Positions 1 to 11,769 of a DNA stretch of 64,000 bases are shown here, piece after piece. Positions within the stretch are counted from its first letter, which is position 1. Each line of letters begins with the position of its first letter. The notes under the pieces are model-generated. The model saw only the letters and a list, made by a program, of their open reading frames with translations. It was not told the DNA's origin and made no database searches. The position numbers and the translations under genes were made by a program. Source of the DNA: Chrysopilus asiliformis. Its lineage: Eukaryota > Arthropoda > Insecta > Diptera > Rhagionidae. The DNA lies in the NCBI GenBank assembly GCA_964034945.1, contig OZ035964.1, positions 9,556,044 to 9,620,043 on the forward strand, read 5' to 3'.

Positions 1-799
1 ATGAACTGAACGTCATCACATCAAATCACATCACACACCGAATAAATAAAGAATATATTTGTGTGGCTATAAATTTGATGACGGATTATGTTGTCTCGGA
101 TCCGGAGTAGGGGGAGGGTAAGGGGGTTGTGTGTTGAATTTCGATGCGGTAGAATGTAGATAAATTTGGTTAATGCTATTTTGAAAGTTGCTACCAGTCC
201 TAAATTCAATTCAATTTCATTCTATTCGAATTCATCCACTCCACCAGATGTCAGTCAGTTACGACGACCGCCCTCCTAACCAGCCAAAAAAGTGGGCTGA
301 ATCTGGATAATTGAAATCAAAATTCCAACTCAGTGCACCGAAAAATTAAGAAACAAAAATATGATTACTTCATCTCTCTTCCAGTGCGATGTTTACTATC
401 TATCTATCTATCTATATTAAGCCTGTAGATACATTTATCGCGTGTACATTAAAAAATACGATGAAAATAATACAAATTAATGTGAATTTCTACGTGAAAC
501 GCAAAAAAAACCACTCTTGGTGAAATGAAGTGCAAAATTTCTGATCGTTTTTTTTCTGTTTTTTGGATCGTGCTAATGAAATAGTGTGGATTTTTTTTTA
601 GCATATCAACAACACCAACAAAAAAATTTAATTCAGTTACCTATTTTGATCGTTTCAACTGAAGAAAACTTTTAAATGTCATCTTTTTTTTGTCGGAAAT
701 TTTAAATTTCGCAACTCTTACTCGTTGTGGTATTGCATGATCATCAAATACCGATAGATTACCGCCCAAATTAAAATTAGTAACGGATCTAAAGAGTGA
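1..799. other. AT-rich sequence with no supported gene
   Basis: Contains a (CTAT)n microsatellite near 397-415 and several homopolymer runs. At 248-310 a short frame, MSVSYDDRPPNQPKKWAESG then stop, follows CCACCAG and looks protein-like, so it could be a terminal exon or chance. Nothing upstream in the window supports it. Confidence 0.3.
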
Positions 800-807
800 C
801 TCCTGTC

Positions 808-1554
808 TAGGGATGCAACATCGTTAATACAATCTGGATATATCGAAAATCGATGTTTTTTTAAGGCGACATCGATGTCAAAAAACATCGTCCTGAAAAC
901 ATCGATACCTCGATGTTTTTTTCAAAAAGTTAAATTTAATAAATAATTTAGCCACCAGTCGGATGCTCTACTGTGGGTGGAGTGTACGCAGGTAGGTTTT
1001 AATTCTTCTTATACGTTGAACCACCAAAAAAAACCCGTTAGTTTTCGAGATATTCGCAAAAAACTATTTTTTTTTAAATACCGGCATATCTTCATAACGG
1101 AGTTCTAGTAAAAGACATCAATGTAGGAAATTTTATTGTCTCCAAGTTTTGTAATACGTAAGACTACTGGAAAATGGTTAGTTTCGGAATAAATCGCAAA
1201 AAACCGCATAGTTTTTAAAAAGCCGCCGTTTTGGTTACTTCCGGTTAACGGATTTCCACATCAGGACCAAACTTCTCTGTAAAATTTCATGGCTAGCTCT
1301 GGTATTTTTTGCGAAATCTTGTAGAAAGATGAAACCGAAAATTGATACCAAAGAAAATTTAAACAAATCTTTGAGTAGAGTGGCTTTATTAAATCTATCT
1401 AAAAACTAGTCCCTCTAGGCCTAAAATTTGTCTCTCTATTAATTTTATGAAGAGTAATGTTCTAACATCGTGGATAGCAACATCGATACCTCGATATATC
1501 GACCTGTTCAGCATCGAGGTTAAAACTCGATATTTTTCAACGTTGGCATCCCTA
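808..1554. mobile_element. Non-autonomous hAT-like element, 747 bp
   Basis: The left end TAGGGATGCAAC mirrors the right end GTTGGCATCCCTA, and both sides carry the same 8-bp flank CTCCTGTC (800-807 and 1555-1562). An 8-bp duplication with short TIRs is the hAT hallmark. It has no transposase. The interior holds repeated ATCGATACCTCGATGTTTT segments near both ends, plus a stretch that reverse-matches the core of repeat R3 (CCGCCGTTTTGGTTACTTCC). Confidence 0.85.
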
Positions 1555-1600
1555 CTCCTGTCACTCGTCCAATTAAAAATCCCTGAACTGATTGGCCTGA

Positions 1601-1696
1601 AATCCAATTAGAAGATTACACTGTAAAACGAATGTCTCCACACTAATGAATGTCAGTAAGGAGATATTCGTTTTACAGTGTGTCTTCTAATTGGAT
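1601..1696. mobile_element. Short foldback / MITE, 96 bp
   Basis: AATCCAATTAGAAGA at the left pairs with TCTTCTAATTGGATT at the right, followed inward by ACTGTAAAACGAAT and its complement. Most of the element is stem with a short loop. No coding capacity. Confidence 0.7.
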
Positions 1697-1899
1697 TCAT
1701 GTCAAATTATGTGATTTAAATAGATTTCAGGTGCAATTTTTCTAAGGGGAAGTCATAGGAAATCTTTTCCTGTTTTTAGTTTTTTGATTTTATTTTCAGC
1801 AACTCCAAAATATTGTGGGTTAGAATACTTGGTATTTTTTTAATTCATCGCGTTTGGTTCGATTAGTGTTCAGATACAACAGGTACCGTCAACAGGTAG

Positions 1900-2815
1900 A
1901 AGGAAATTTTTTCAAAAAGTTCGAAAAAAACGTTTGCTATTTCAAAAATATATTTTTCCCGCCTATAAATGGCCTCTAAAGATCCAGAGAAACGGTTTCC
2001 TGGTTGAAGACGGTTTCGAAAATATTTTTCCCGCTCAGAAAAATCCTCTAAAGGTTCAGAAAAACAGTTTCCTGCTTGAAAACGGTGTCGGAAATATTTT
2101 TCCGTTCTGAAAAATCCTCTAAAGATCCAGAAAAAAGGTTTTCTACTTCAAAATGGTGTCGGAATTATTTTTCCCGCTCAGAAAAATCCTCTAAAGGTTC
2201 AGAAAATCGGTTTTCTGCTTGAAAATTGTCTCGAAAAAATTTTTTTCGCTTAGAAATTGCGTTTAAAAATTCGAAAAAAATAATTCTCGCTGAGAAAAGG
2301 TCTCGGAAATATTTTTCCTGCTTAGAATTGACGCGTTAAAAGCTAGAGTGGACCAACCCACATAATCGAGTTTTTGAAGCTTTTCCACTCTGTACTAAAT
2401 ATTATTGACTGAAAATTTTTGGAAAAAAAAATCTGTGCATCCAAACATTACATTTTTGTCTAAAAACTCACTCGCAATAGTGATTCAAACACAAAAAAAT
2501 TTACGATTTCGACACGTGAGTTGGTCCACTCTAGCTTTTAACGCCTCAATTAGCCTCCAACAATTTGAGAAAAATATCTGCCACTGATAAATGGTCTCGA
2601 AAATATTTTTTTCGCTTAGAAATTGTCTCTAAAGGTTCAGAAGAACGATTTTTTGCTTGAAAATTGTGTCGAAAATATTTTTTTCGCTCTGAAAAATCCT
2701 CTAAAGATTCACAAAAACGGTTTCCTGCTTGGAAATGTTTTCGGGAATTTTTTTCTCGCGCATAAAAATGCTTTAAAAGTTCGAAAAAACTGTTTTGTGC
2801 TTTAAAAATGCCCCG
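1900..2815. repeat. Tandem array of about 72-bp T-rich units
   Basis: The phrase AAATCCTCTAAAG recurs at 2041, 2112 and 2184 (spacing 71 and 72 bp), with looser units before and after that carry TTTCCTGCTTGAAAA and GGAAATATTTTTCCC. The array is split by the MITE at 2340-2537 and resumes at about 2590. The minus-strand Lys-rich frame 2546-2893 is a by-product of the repeat. Confidence 0.75.
2340..2537. mobile_element. TTAA-flanked MITE inserted in the 72-bp array
   Basis: AAGCTAGAGTGGACCAAC and its complement form TIRs flanked on each side by TTAA (2336-2339 and 2538-2541). Outside the TTAA the flanks are also partly palindromic (AATTGACGCG / CGCCTCAATT), so the true edge could lie further out. 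No ORF of note. Confidence 0.65.
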
Positions 2816-2992
2816 GAGTTTTTCCACTGGCTTCGTTGCCAGGAAAATGTCCACATTTCGACCCAAATTTTCTAGAATCCAATTGAAATTCACACAAATT
2901 TATGACTAAAAGAGAATAGTTTCCATTTTCCTATGGAATGTTCCATTGGAGGAGACAGTATTTTAAGTTTTTTAACAATTCCTATCTTTTAA

Positions 2993-3212
2993 CACTCTAA
3001 CTGCCACGACAGTTTTAAGCCTTTTTCGAATATTTAGTTGTCAGTCAAAAAGGCACTAAAAAACTGAAAAAAAATTATACCTAAATGTTATTTTATTACC
3101 ATAAAATGTGTGCAACTACAAAAAATCGTTGCGGTTGCAGCGAACACTTTAATAATTTTCATTGTGTACAGTCAGGTGTCAGGTCTTTTTGACTGACGTG
3201 GCAGTTAGAGTG
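2993..3212. mobile_element. TTAA MITE, family A copy 1
   Basis: The ends CACTCTAACTGCCACG and CGTGGCAGTTAGAGTG are flanked by TTAA at 2989-2992 and 3213-3216. The interior has GTCAGTCAAAAAGG-type subterminal repeats. TTAA specificity fits piggyBac-like or Kolobok elements; no transposase here to decide. Confidence 0.85.
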
Positions 3213-3319
3213 TTAATAAAAATAACCGATTCCGAGTGTCCGTCGCATTTAAATTGAAGTTTTTTTCTGCCTCCGTCTGTCAACTTTGATTTAACAAGGT
3301 TTCACTGTATCCTATAATA

Positions 3320-3700
3320 TAATACGAGGAATATCTGTCTGTCTGCACAAAGGATCTCGAAAACCCGCCTGACGATTTTAACGAAACTTGGGGGGTTAGG
3401 GATTTTCGGGGACAAGGAATCGATCTAGATAGGTCTCCCCCTCTGAGAAAATTTCCCTCGATACCCCTCGCCTGGTGCCTCCGAATTGGGTGGTCCGATC
3501 TTAATGAAACTTTACAGTATTACTAAGGGGGCTGAGAGCTTTCGATTTTTCCACTAAAAACCTGACTTTTCCCTCCCCTCGATACCCCTCGCGTGGTGTC
3601 TCAAAACAAAGTTTCAAAAATCGGTGACAGCGATTACTCAATAACCACTCAACCGATTTCTATGAAATTTTGTTATCGCGCGTTAGTTTTAGTTCTAGCT
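3320..3700. repeat. Helitron-like/GTCT-bearing repeat fragment
   Basis: Contains CTGTCTGTCTGC, then CTCGAAAACC, GATTTTAACGAAACTT and two copies of CCCTCGATACCCCTCGC (3461 and 3575), ending near CAACCGATTTCTATGAAATT. This module order is shared with the short Helitrons and R repeats. No termini identified. Confidence 0.45.
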
Positions 3701-5744
3701 TTCTAGGTCGGGAATTTAAAAACTCTGGAAAAGCTCTGTAAAGAGAACGTGAATTTAGTTTTTCCCCAAAAATCAGCAAAAGTAGGATTTTGAGGTCGCC
3801 GAGCATGGCTCGGTCTTCCTGATACTTCAATAATAAATAGCTACATGACAAATAGCTAAAAATTTTCTAATACACTTGAAGATGTAAAAACTGAGAGTTT
3901 ATAACTAAAGATAAAAAACAAGAAGTTGTTGAAAATGTTTGAAAAATGAAAATCGTTGGCCGTTTTTTCTTTTCTTTTCTATTTCGAGTGTCTTCTCATA
4001 TATGATATTGCTTTGAAGAATATCTTCAAATCGGTATTTGTTAGGTCTGTTCACTGGTGGATTCCCAATTAAATTCAATTTGGGTTTAGTTCAGTTTAAA
4101 TGCTTCCGAGCCGAGTCGAGTCCGAAGGGGGTGATGTTTTCATCGTCAATCTGTCATGGGTGTTAGGAAAATAATAAGTTGCGAATAACTAAGGGTCTAT
4201 GGTTTAAGCTATACTGATCTACCCGTTATATACAGGTTTAGGGGTATTTTTTTTTGCTGCTGTTGTTGTTGTTGTTGCAACTTACAACACAAATAATAGA
4301 ATGGAACAAGGGGATGAACGGATATTATGGAATTCATGCCATAATGCAGAAGTTGGAAGAATGAAAGCATCCCAAGCTCCCATGGGATCTACTTAATACG
4401 GGAATTTGCTGATGGTCGGCCTCTTCCTACCCCCATAACCGTTGGTTGGTGTTTTGTCCGATGGTTTTTCTCATTTCTTTTGCATTTTGTGTGTGCGTGT
4501 ATAAATTTCTTGGTGAACCTGTGGACTAATCTGGATGGGCAGTTTATTCTATTAACGTTGTCTTCCTAATCTAATCCCCCTTTGGCCGTTCTCCATGAAA
4601 ATGTCATGCTGATCCTCTTCAAATTTCGCTAACAGTTGCGATTTTAATATCGGATGCTTATTTATTTATTTTTTGCATATACATATATAAAAAAAAGTAT
4701 CTCTTGGCAGTTAGTTTTCTCATTAAGTGAAAACAATTGATGCAGGATATCGCCGGGGAAAAAATTAAATCAGGATGTGGAAAAAAACAGATTTTTCTTG
4801 CCATTCAGAGTATCATTTCGTGTTATGGTTGTTAATGTGGTGTAACTACATACGATCTAATGGTAAAGTAAAACTTTTTCACATAACAAAAAAGAAAAGA
4901 ACACTCCCTTCTGACATTTGTTTGGGTTGTGTGTGTGTTTTGTTGGTTTAAATTGACTACGAAGGGCGAGAATCCTGGTGCCAAGTTGATTGTTTTTAGG
5001 GATCGTCGCCTGAAATTGTTTTTGTTGTAAATCTATATGCACCCCAAAGGTTTTCCCTCTTAACCGTTGGCTTGTTGCTGTTTTATGCTTCGGGAACATG
5101 TTTTTTTTTATTTAATTGGAGTCAATCAGTCGTTAGCGTTTGTGTCCTAAAATTGAAAGAGTAAAATTTGTCCAAAAAAATGCTTTTTCAGTCAAGATTT
5201 CCTGCACTTGAAAATCCACGATTTCATCAATTCCAAAACTACTTTTTCAATTGGAAAAATTTATTTAGTGCATAAAATTAGCGATTCTTTTCACAGAAGT
5301 TTTGCATTTTAACGTGACTAGAAAACGTGGCTAATCAATACGAGATAAAAAAAATATAAAGGGCAATTCAAGTGTTAAAATTGTCACATGCTGATGGCAG
5401 AAATTCCGTTTGCGGATGTTTCTTGATTTCATGGCTCGTTGCACTTTGAACTTTAAAAGAAGATTTGTCATTTAGCATTTACGCCCTTGTTAAAATTCCA
5501 AATCAAACTCCTGTAATAGGGAATCTTTTTTGTTTGTTTTTGTTCTTCCTACGAATTTCTGAGCTGTAAGACAAATCCTAAAGGGACATGAGACAAAAAT
5601 CAAGATTTTTTTTCTTTCTAGTTACGAATAGATTTGCAAGATTCCGCGAACTTCATTGTAGATGGGAACGATGTCGTGTTTACAAGCTGGAACTGATGTT
5701 CTAGATATCAAAAAGATTATTTTTATACCATATATCATATAGGC
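3701..5744. other. Non-repetitive AT-rich stretch, no supported gene
   Basis: Holds a (TTG)n microsatellite at about 4262-4278. Short open frames at 3660-3851 and 4857-5099 (minus) have no family resemblance or splice context. I see no promoter or exon here. Confidence 0.4.
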
Positions 5745-6120
5745 GTATATTAAATTTAGTAGTCTATACCATTTGTAACGCATCGAACACAAAAGCGAAC
5801 TACACCAGGGTGATAGAAGATTTTGATTTCCGCATGTCCGTCCGTCTCTCCGTCTGTCCATCTATCTGTCTGTCCATCCGTCTGTCTGTCCATCCGTCCA
5901 TCTGTCTGCCCGTGAACAACATTACTTCCAAAAAGATTGAGCTAAAGACTTGAAATTTCGTACAGTTGCGTTTCTCGTAAATGGCTAGGCTAAGTTCTTG
6001 AACGGACAAAAACCATTCCTTCCGAAAAAAAACCATTCCTTCTGAAAGAACCAAACGAAACAGTTTTTTTTTGCAATTTTCTCGAAAACGGTTGTATTGA
6101 AAAATTTATAACGGTAAAAT
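5745..6120 (+). repeat. Dispersed repeat R2, copy 1
   Basis: Begins ACCATTTGTAACGCATCGAA, then GAACTACACCAGGGTG, a (GTCT/GTCC)n tract at 5837-5918, then CGTTTCTCGTAAATGGC and TAAGTTCTTGAACGG. The same order occurs at 29690-30020, with a fragment at 16945-17045. Confidence 0.7.
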
Positions 6121-6480
6121 GTATTTAGCATTGGATTTTACATAACTTATCCATATACAAGGCCACTTCTAGTTGTGACCTCCTGGAAGCGTCATGCCTC
6201 GATTGACTTCTGAAACTTAGTGTTCCAACGCCTCTCGGTATTCCGAGCGAGAACGTTTCAAACGACAGTCGACCGCCTCCAAGAGCTACCCTACCACTAC
6301 TTAGGTGGCTGGCGTAGTGGTTAGTATTCTCAATTAGTTTTCATGCTTACACATACATCAAAATCCAATCGGACCACGGCTTTCCCCCTATCCCACACAA
6401 ATGGAATACTTTTTTTATATAGTTTCAGCCAGAGTTTAGGGGAAGACCCTTTAATGCCGAAGTACAGCTCAGGATGGTCG
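6121..6480. repeat. Repeat R4 fragments
   Basis: Contains TTTACATAACTTATCCATA near 6140 and ACATCAAAATCCAATCGGAC near 6354, with AAATGGAATAC, the body of R4. The two pieces are separated by about 180 bp of unassigned sequence. Confidence 0.5.
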
Positions 6481-6697
6481 GAAGGACAATAGGAGATGCC
6501 GGTTTATGTTCTCCTTAAACTTCTGCGGGTTATTGTCCGGGGGGAAACACTTGAGATGGTAGATCGTTCCAAAGTATTGTTGTTCGCGAAGTGAAGGAAC
6601 TCCTTTACTGTACGAAAATGGGGAGGCTCAAGGAAGAAGTCGTACGCGCGTGCAGCTGAACGAGAGGGTCTAGGGAAGATGTATCGTGGAGGAATAA

Positions 6698-6920
6698 AGC
6701 CTAAACCACAATTACGCGTGTGTGGGTGCGGCATTATTTAGTTCTGGCATCTAGTAATTGTCACCGCGTCTAAAAGTAGAGACTGAGCCTACTCTACGCG
6801 GCACGAACGCGGCAACGCGTCTAAGCAACGCGCAATTATACATTTACTCATATAAATGCGTAGTTTTTACTTTCACCGCATGGGTGCCGCACGCACGCAC
6901 GCGTAATTGTGGTTTAGGCT
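6698..6920. mobile_element. PIF/Harbinger-like MITE, 223 bp, copy 1
   Basis: Ends AGCCTAAACCACAATTACGC and its complement, flanked by TAA (6695-6697, 6921-6923). The subterminal CACGCACGCACGC stretch is repeated at each side. An inverted copy of identical length lies at 57380-57602. A TWA target site is typical of PIF/Harbinger (Tourist-like) elements. Confidence 0.88.
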
Positions 6921-6988
6921 TAAGTTATGAAATTTCGGTGGAACATTTCCCATTGAAATATTTATAGAATATGCTGAGTACTCCAACA

Positions 6989-7474
6989 GGGGTGCGTTCC
7001 TTTATGGTTAACCGCGGTAAAGAGAAATGCGTTCTTAAATGCCTACGGTTAACGCTCAGTACACTTTACTGCCGTTCCTAAATGCCAAAGTTAAGCTGTC
7101 AAAGTTACTTTTCTCAACTCTGCTCGAGAGCTGAGTTGGAGAAAGTTAACTTTTATTGTAATTAAAGAACGCGATAAAGTTAACCGAGACGGTTACAACT
7201 GTCAATCAACTGTCAATTCGTCTCGTAGTTTCGAATGAGTTTTGTGCAGAATAATGGAGGATTTTATTGTGCTCCTTGTAAATGAAAAATACGACATCAA
7301 GAAGAATTCTATTTTTTTTAATGTATTGTTGTGCACATCACTGCTATCAAAGTTAACCAAATCGCGTTCTTTTAATCAGAGTTAACGTCGGTAAAATTTC
7401 AACTTTGGCAATCAGCTGTTCTAACTTTGACAAACCCAACCTTTACTATATTCGGGAATAAAGGAACGCACCCC
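6989..7474. mobile_element. Inverted-repeat element inside the RT pseudogene, 486 bp
   Basis: GGGGTGCGTTCCTTTA at the left and TAAAGGAACGCACCCC at the right. The reverse-transcriptase frame resumes on the other side. The interior has repeated GTTAAC-rich segments. Target duplication unclear. Confidence 0.75.
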
Positions 7475-7823
7475 AGAGCGACGATGCTCGAAAGACGGTA
7501 ATAAAACTGTTGAAGACTTGTCTCCAATCAGTCGGATCGCACGTTTTTGAATTCGGTCCAGCAGTTGCAGGACAGTTTTTGGGGCTCCAGCCCAAATGTG
7601 CAAATTGTACTCGAGTCTCGGTCGGATGTAGCTCTTGTAAATGTTAAGGACGTTAAGGACGTAGACTTTTTTCCAGTTTTCTCGAAAACTGTGCATCGTA
7701 TCGCGTAGAAGAGTAAAGACGTCTATTTCTTATGACAAACTTCCTGAATTATTATTAAACACACCCTCAAGAACAATTTTCCCACTAGTGGATTTCATTA
7801 AATCCAATGACGGAATTTTTACA

Positions 7824-8141
7824 TCATACTAATATATAAAAATGAGTTGGTGTCTGTCTGTTCCTCTTTCACGCAAAAACGGCTGAACCGATTGACTTGA
7901 AATTTGGCATAGATGTTCGTCGGGGGTCCAGCCTTAACATAGACCCATTAAAAAGTAGCCCGAGAGGTGGGGGAGTAAGGGGAGGGGGTAAAGTGATCTC
8001 GAAATTTAGCTCTTCCTCTATGTTACCCTTTCGCGGGGAAACTACCGAGCCGATTGGTCTGAAGTTTTGCTCTAACATAGACCATTTAAAAAATAAAAAT
8101 TTGAAAAAACTTAACCCGGCAACGACGGGTATTCAAGCTAG
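7824..8141 (+). mobile_element. Short non-autonomous Helitron, 318 bp
   Basis: Starts A|TCATACTAATATATAAAAA and ends with the hairpin CCCGGCAACGACGGG, about ten bases before CTAG|T: the canonical Helitron borders, insertion between A and T. The body has GTGTCTGTCTG, CTGAACCGATTGACTTGAAA and GGGGGAGTAAGGGG. Relatives at 19910, 58994 and 62468. Confidence 0.85.
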
Positions 8142-8712
8142 TTTTAAATAAAATGTACTTATTTTAATCTAATATCGACAATTAAAACCAAACATTTTTT
8201 GGTGGCTTTTTTTTTTGTTTTATTGTGGGTTTTATTGGGGTTTTTAATGGTGTTTTAGTGCAATTTTGTTTAGGTTTTTTTTTGGGTGGGCTTTAAAAAA
8301 AATCCATCGGGTTTTTTGGGCTGGGGAAAATAAGAACAACCCTGCATCATATAGAGTATTTGGCAATTGTAGCTTCTCTTATGTTTTTTTTTAATTTGAA
8401 ACCCTCGAAAAATGCAACTCCTCGGTTAACGCAACACCTAAAATTTTACACTGTTGACTCAATAAACGGAACTTCCAAATAAGGTTGACTCGATTAACGC
8501 AACTTTTTTATAATCTGATACTGTTTCGGCAAAAAAAAAATAAAAAACAGTTACAGGAAATGTTTTATTGACTTTATTCTCTGTTCCTTGTTTTTATTTA
8601 TTAAAGAATGGCTGTTACAAAACAAGTCTGTGCCAATAAAAAGAAAAAACACACGAAAACTAAAATTAACAGGCAATCGTACAATTTGTGTATGGCGAGA
8701 TTATTAACTCTC
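8142..8712. other. Low-complexity stretch with an R4 end fragment
   Basis: T/G-rich runs at 8198-8330; an R4 terminal piece (CATATAGAGTATTTGGCAATT) near 8348-8385. Then GAACTTCCAAATAAGG and GACTCGATTAACGCAAC, which look like decayed repeat. No gene. Confidence 0.4.
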
Positions 8713-9434
8713 AATCGATACCTCGATGTTTTTCCGATGTTTCTTTCAAAAAGTTAAATTTAATAAATAATTTAGCCACCTGGCGGATGCTCTACTGTGG
8801 GTGGAGTGTACGCAGGTAGAATTAACACGGTTTTAATTCTTCTTATACGTTGATCCACCAAAAACCCGTTAATTTTCGAGATATTCGCAAAAAACGAATT
8901 TTTTTGAAATACCGGCATATCTTCATAACGGCTTGACATACGGAGTTCTAGTAAAAGACATAAATGTAGCAAATTTTATTGTCTCCAAGTTTTGTTAAAC
9001 GTAAGACTACTGGAAAATGGTTAGTTTCGGAATAAATCGCAAAAAACGAAATCGTAGTTTTTAAAAAGCCGCCGTTTTGGTTACTTCCGGTTAACGGATT
9101 TCCACATCAGGACCAAACTTCTCTGTAAAATTTCATGGCTAGCTCTGGTATTTTTTGCGAAATCTTGTAGAAAGATGAAACCGAAAATTGATACCAAAGA
9201 AAATTTAAACAAATCTTTAAGTAGAGTGAATATCTTAAATCTATCTAAAAACTAGTCCCTCTAGTCCCAAAAATTAGTTTCTCTATTAATTTTATGAAGA
9301 GTAATGTTCTCACATCGTGGATAACAACATCGATACCTCGATATATCGACCTGTTCAACATCGACGTTAAAACTCGATATTTTTCAACGATACCTCGATG
9401 TTTTGCAAACATCGAGGTATCGTTGGCATCCCTA
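8713..9434. mobile_element. 5'-truncated second copy of the hAT-like element
   Basis: Follows the 808-1554 copy closely from CAATCGATACCTCGATG to the GTTGGCATCCCTA right end. The TAGGGATGC left terminus and target duplication are absent. Near the right end it has an extra ATACCTCGATG palindrome. Confidence 0.8.
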
Positions 9435-11155
9435 GGGACAAGTTGCCGATTTTTGGAAATTGAAAATAAAGCGAGGGAGGGTCCTGTTAGACCCCACGTC
9501 CTTAGTTAAAATAATGTGTAGAAATTTATTTTTCTTCCGAACATTAGACCCAATTTGATATATTTCTAATATTTCAGAAATTTTATTTTTGAAAAATCTG
9601 ATCAAATTGAAATTGTTTTTGTGTTTTTACCTAGCAAGATATATATGTTTCAGTCGTAACTCCAAAATTGCCTTAAAATCGACTCAAGTGTTAATCCTGG
9701 TTGCATTTATTGATATTTTCGCTGTAGTTTTTCACACTTGACCGAAATTAACACTCGGTGGAAACAAACAACATTCAGAATATTTTTGATAGGAATTTTG
9801 TTATTATTATTAATAATTTCAATATTTCTCTAGTGATATCACTTGGTCAGAAAAATTTGATTTCCTGATATATATTTATTTTTTTTCGTTACATTCATTT
9901 GAATATTCACAAAATAATTGGCAATATTTATGTCACAAATTTCATACACAAAAGAAAAAATGCCTAAAAGACTTGTCGAATGCCCACAACAAAACAAAAA
10001 CAAGAAAGAAGAATTTCAATTCAAGGGTGAAATTTTTAACTTTGATATATAGGTTTTGAAATGTCCAATTCGTTTAGTCCTTACCGACTTGTCAATCAGA
10101 CAGCTAAATTCGAACTAAATGTGAACCCCAAATCGCGAGGATAATAACGCAATAATCAATTACCCAGTCAAGACCAAACAAAACAAAATAAAATAACCGA
10201 AATGTAAGTGAATTTAGCGAGAATGCAATTACCCTTCGTCCTTTTTGATACAAACACACATACACAAACGAAGAGTCCTTTGCAGTAGAACGGAAAATCG
10301 ACTAAGAATTCATCCAAGGAGATTCTTGTTGGAGAGGATCGACGATACCAAACTCGTATAGCTGTTTCAATCACTCTAGTGGAGTGTGCTGAGAATGAGG
10401 CGTAGTAAATTTACACATGCTATTACAAGAATCCTCATATACTTTCATCTTATTGGCCAATCCTGATGTCTACCACCAGCCAATGACGTGCGTTTAGATT
10501 CTATCCTTTTTTCTCCGATTTTGTGTTCATGCCCGTAGAGCAGTCGGGATGATAATTTCATTATATACAGAAAATATCACTAGGAAAGTACATTATATAC
10601 TATGTAGGATCCTCGTATAAGCTCACCACCCCCTTTCCCGCCCCTAGCAAGACGGGATAATAAATAGTTGTAGGGATGTCGTAGGGGCCGCAGGTTTCGT
10701 ACTCTTTAGTTGGATCGATTATTTAAAAGTTGAGTGGATGACATATAGAGTGCATAGGATGGGTGGCTAGTTGAGGGTTGGTAGGGTAGGGTAGAGTGGG
10801 TTACGGTTAGAAAGAATCCGAAATTTCTTGATGTGCGCTCTTATCGAACCTACCAAACTGTACAAACGGTATTCATGGCCATATATGTATTTAAAATACT
10901 GTCGGATTCTAAATGGGGATCTTGTATTGCCTTTTTTTTGTTGAATTTCTACCTTATATACTATAATGTGGTGGGGGAGGGTTTGAATAGAGTCCTCGGA
11001 TGATGCCGTTTCCGTCTTTCTTTGTCGTCTTTTTTTCTCACTTTGATGTACGTACACGACGTTTATTGTTTACTTTGAGTATAAAAATTATTTAATTTTA
11101 CCTTTTTAAAATGATTTGTTAGCGGCAATAAGGGCAAATAACTCCCTTCCAACCC
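9435..11155. other. Non-repetitive AT-rich stretch, no supported gene
   Basis: Short frames at 10168-10374 and 10767-11057 (minus) have no recognisable domain and no convincing splice pair. Ends before a long C run. Confidence 0.4.
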
Positions 11156-11157
11156 CA

Positions 11158-11179
11158 CCCCCCCCCCCCCCCCCCCCCC
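11158..11179. repeat. Poly-C homopolymer tract (22 C)
   Basis: Uninterrupted C run; the open frames across it (Pro- or Gly-rich) are artefacts. Length is likely unreliable in any read-based assembly. Confidence 0.9.
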
Positions 11180-11769
11180 TGGCTAAAATCCCATCGTCGT
11201 TTGGGTATGTCGAAACAGAAACATTGACATTATTATCATCATCACTAGTTGTGAAGGGGGTGGAAGACGGCGGAGGGAACGAAATGATAATCGAAATGGA
11301 GGGGGTAGGGGCGTGATGATGATGAGGGTGGCTTATGTTAACAAATTGAAACGAAATTAACAACGTCAGATAGATATAAAGTTGGAGAACAAATAGCGAA
11401 AATTTAACAAAAGGATGATATAATAGAAAACGCGCACTCGATTATTTAAAATTTAATTCCATTTCATTTCTCATGATTATAGAATTAAAATTTTAATTGA
11501 TTTTTAAAAGAGTCGCCATTGAAAGGTTATTTTTTTTTGTTTGTTTGCTTGTTGAAATACCATACAATTACTTTGGGGAACTTTAATTTATTTGTTTTTC
11601 TTGGTTTTATGTGTTGTGATACTGACAGGACAAGATTTCCGATAGAGATCCTTGAAATCTTTCGGATTGATTCCTGATTTGTGTTTTAGTTTTGCTATTT
11701 TCTTCTTAGTGGCTTAATATGTCACACATTCAGAGAGGAGGGGAAAAGTGGGGTTCGAAAAGCCTGAAA
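11180..11769. other. Non-repetitive AT-rich stretch, no supported gene
   Basis: Includes GATGATGA and CATCATC microsatellite pieces. No exon-like segment noticed. Confidence 0.4.

Larger units (their letters stand above)
6490..7696 (-). pseudogene. C-terminal part of a non-LTR retrotransposon reverse transcriptase, broken by two MITEs
   Basis: Reading the minus strand from 7696, KSYIRPRLEYNLHIWAGAPK and LLDRIQKRAIRLIGD are the conserved end of the RT region of jockey/CR1-type elements, followed by EHRRSG. The frame stops at the 6989-7474 insertion and resumes as FYKYFNGKCSTEIS. It is interrupted again by the 6698-6920 MITE and resumes with PPRYIFPRPSRSAARAYDFF, ending near PDNNPQKFKENI in another frame. 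No upstream RT core or endonuclease is present, so this is a 5'-truncated dead copy. Confidence 0.8.

Noticed and set aside
5837..5918. Telomeric or centromeric repeat
   Set aside because: The GTCT/GTCC tracts are short, interspersed and always inside the same dispersed repeat families.
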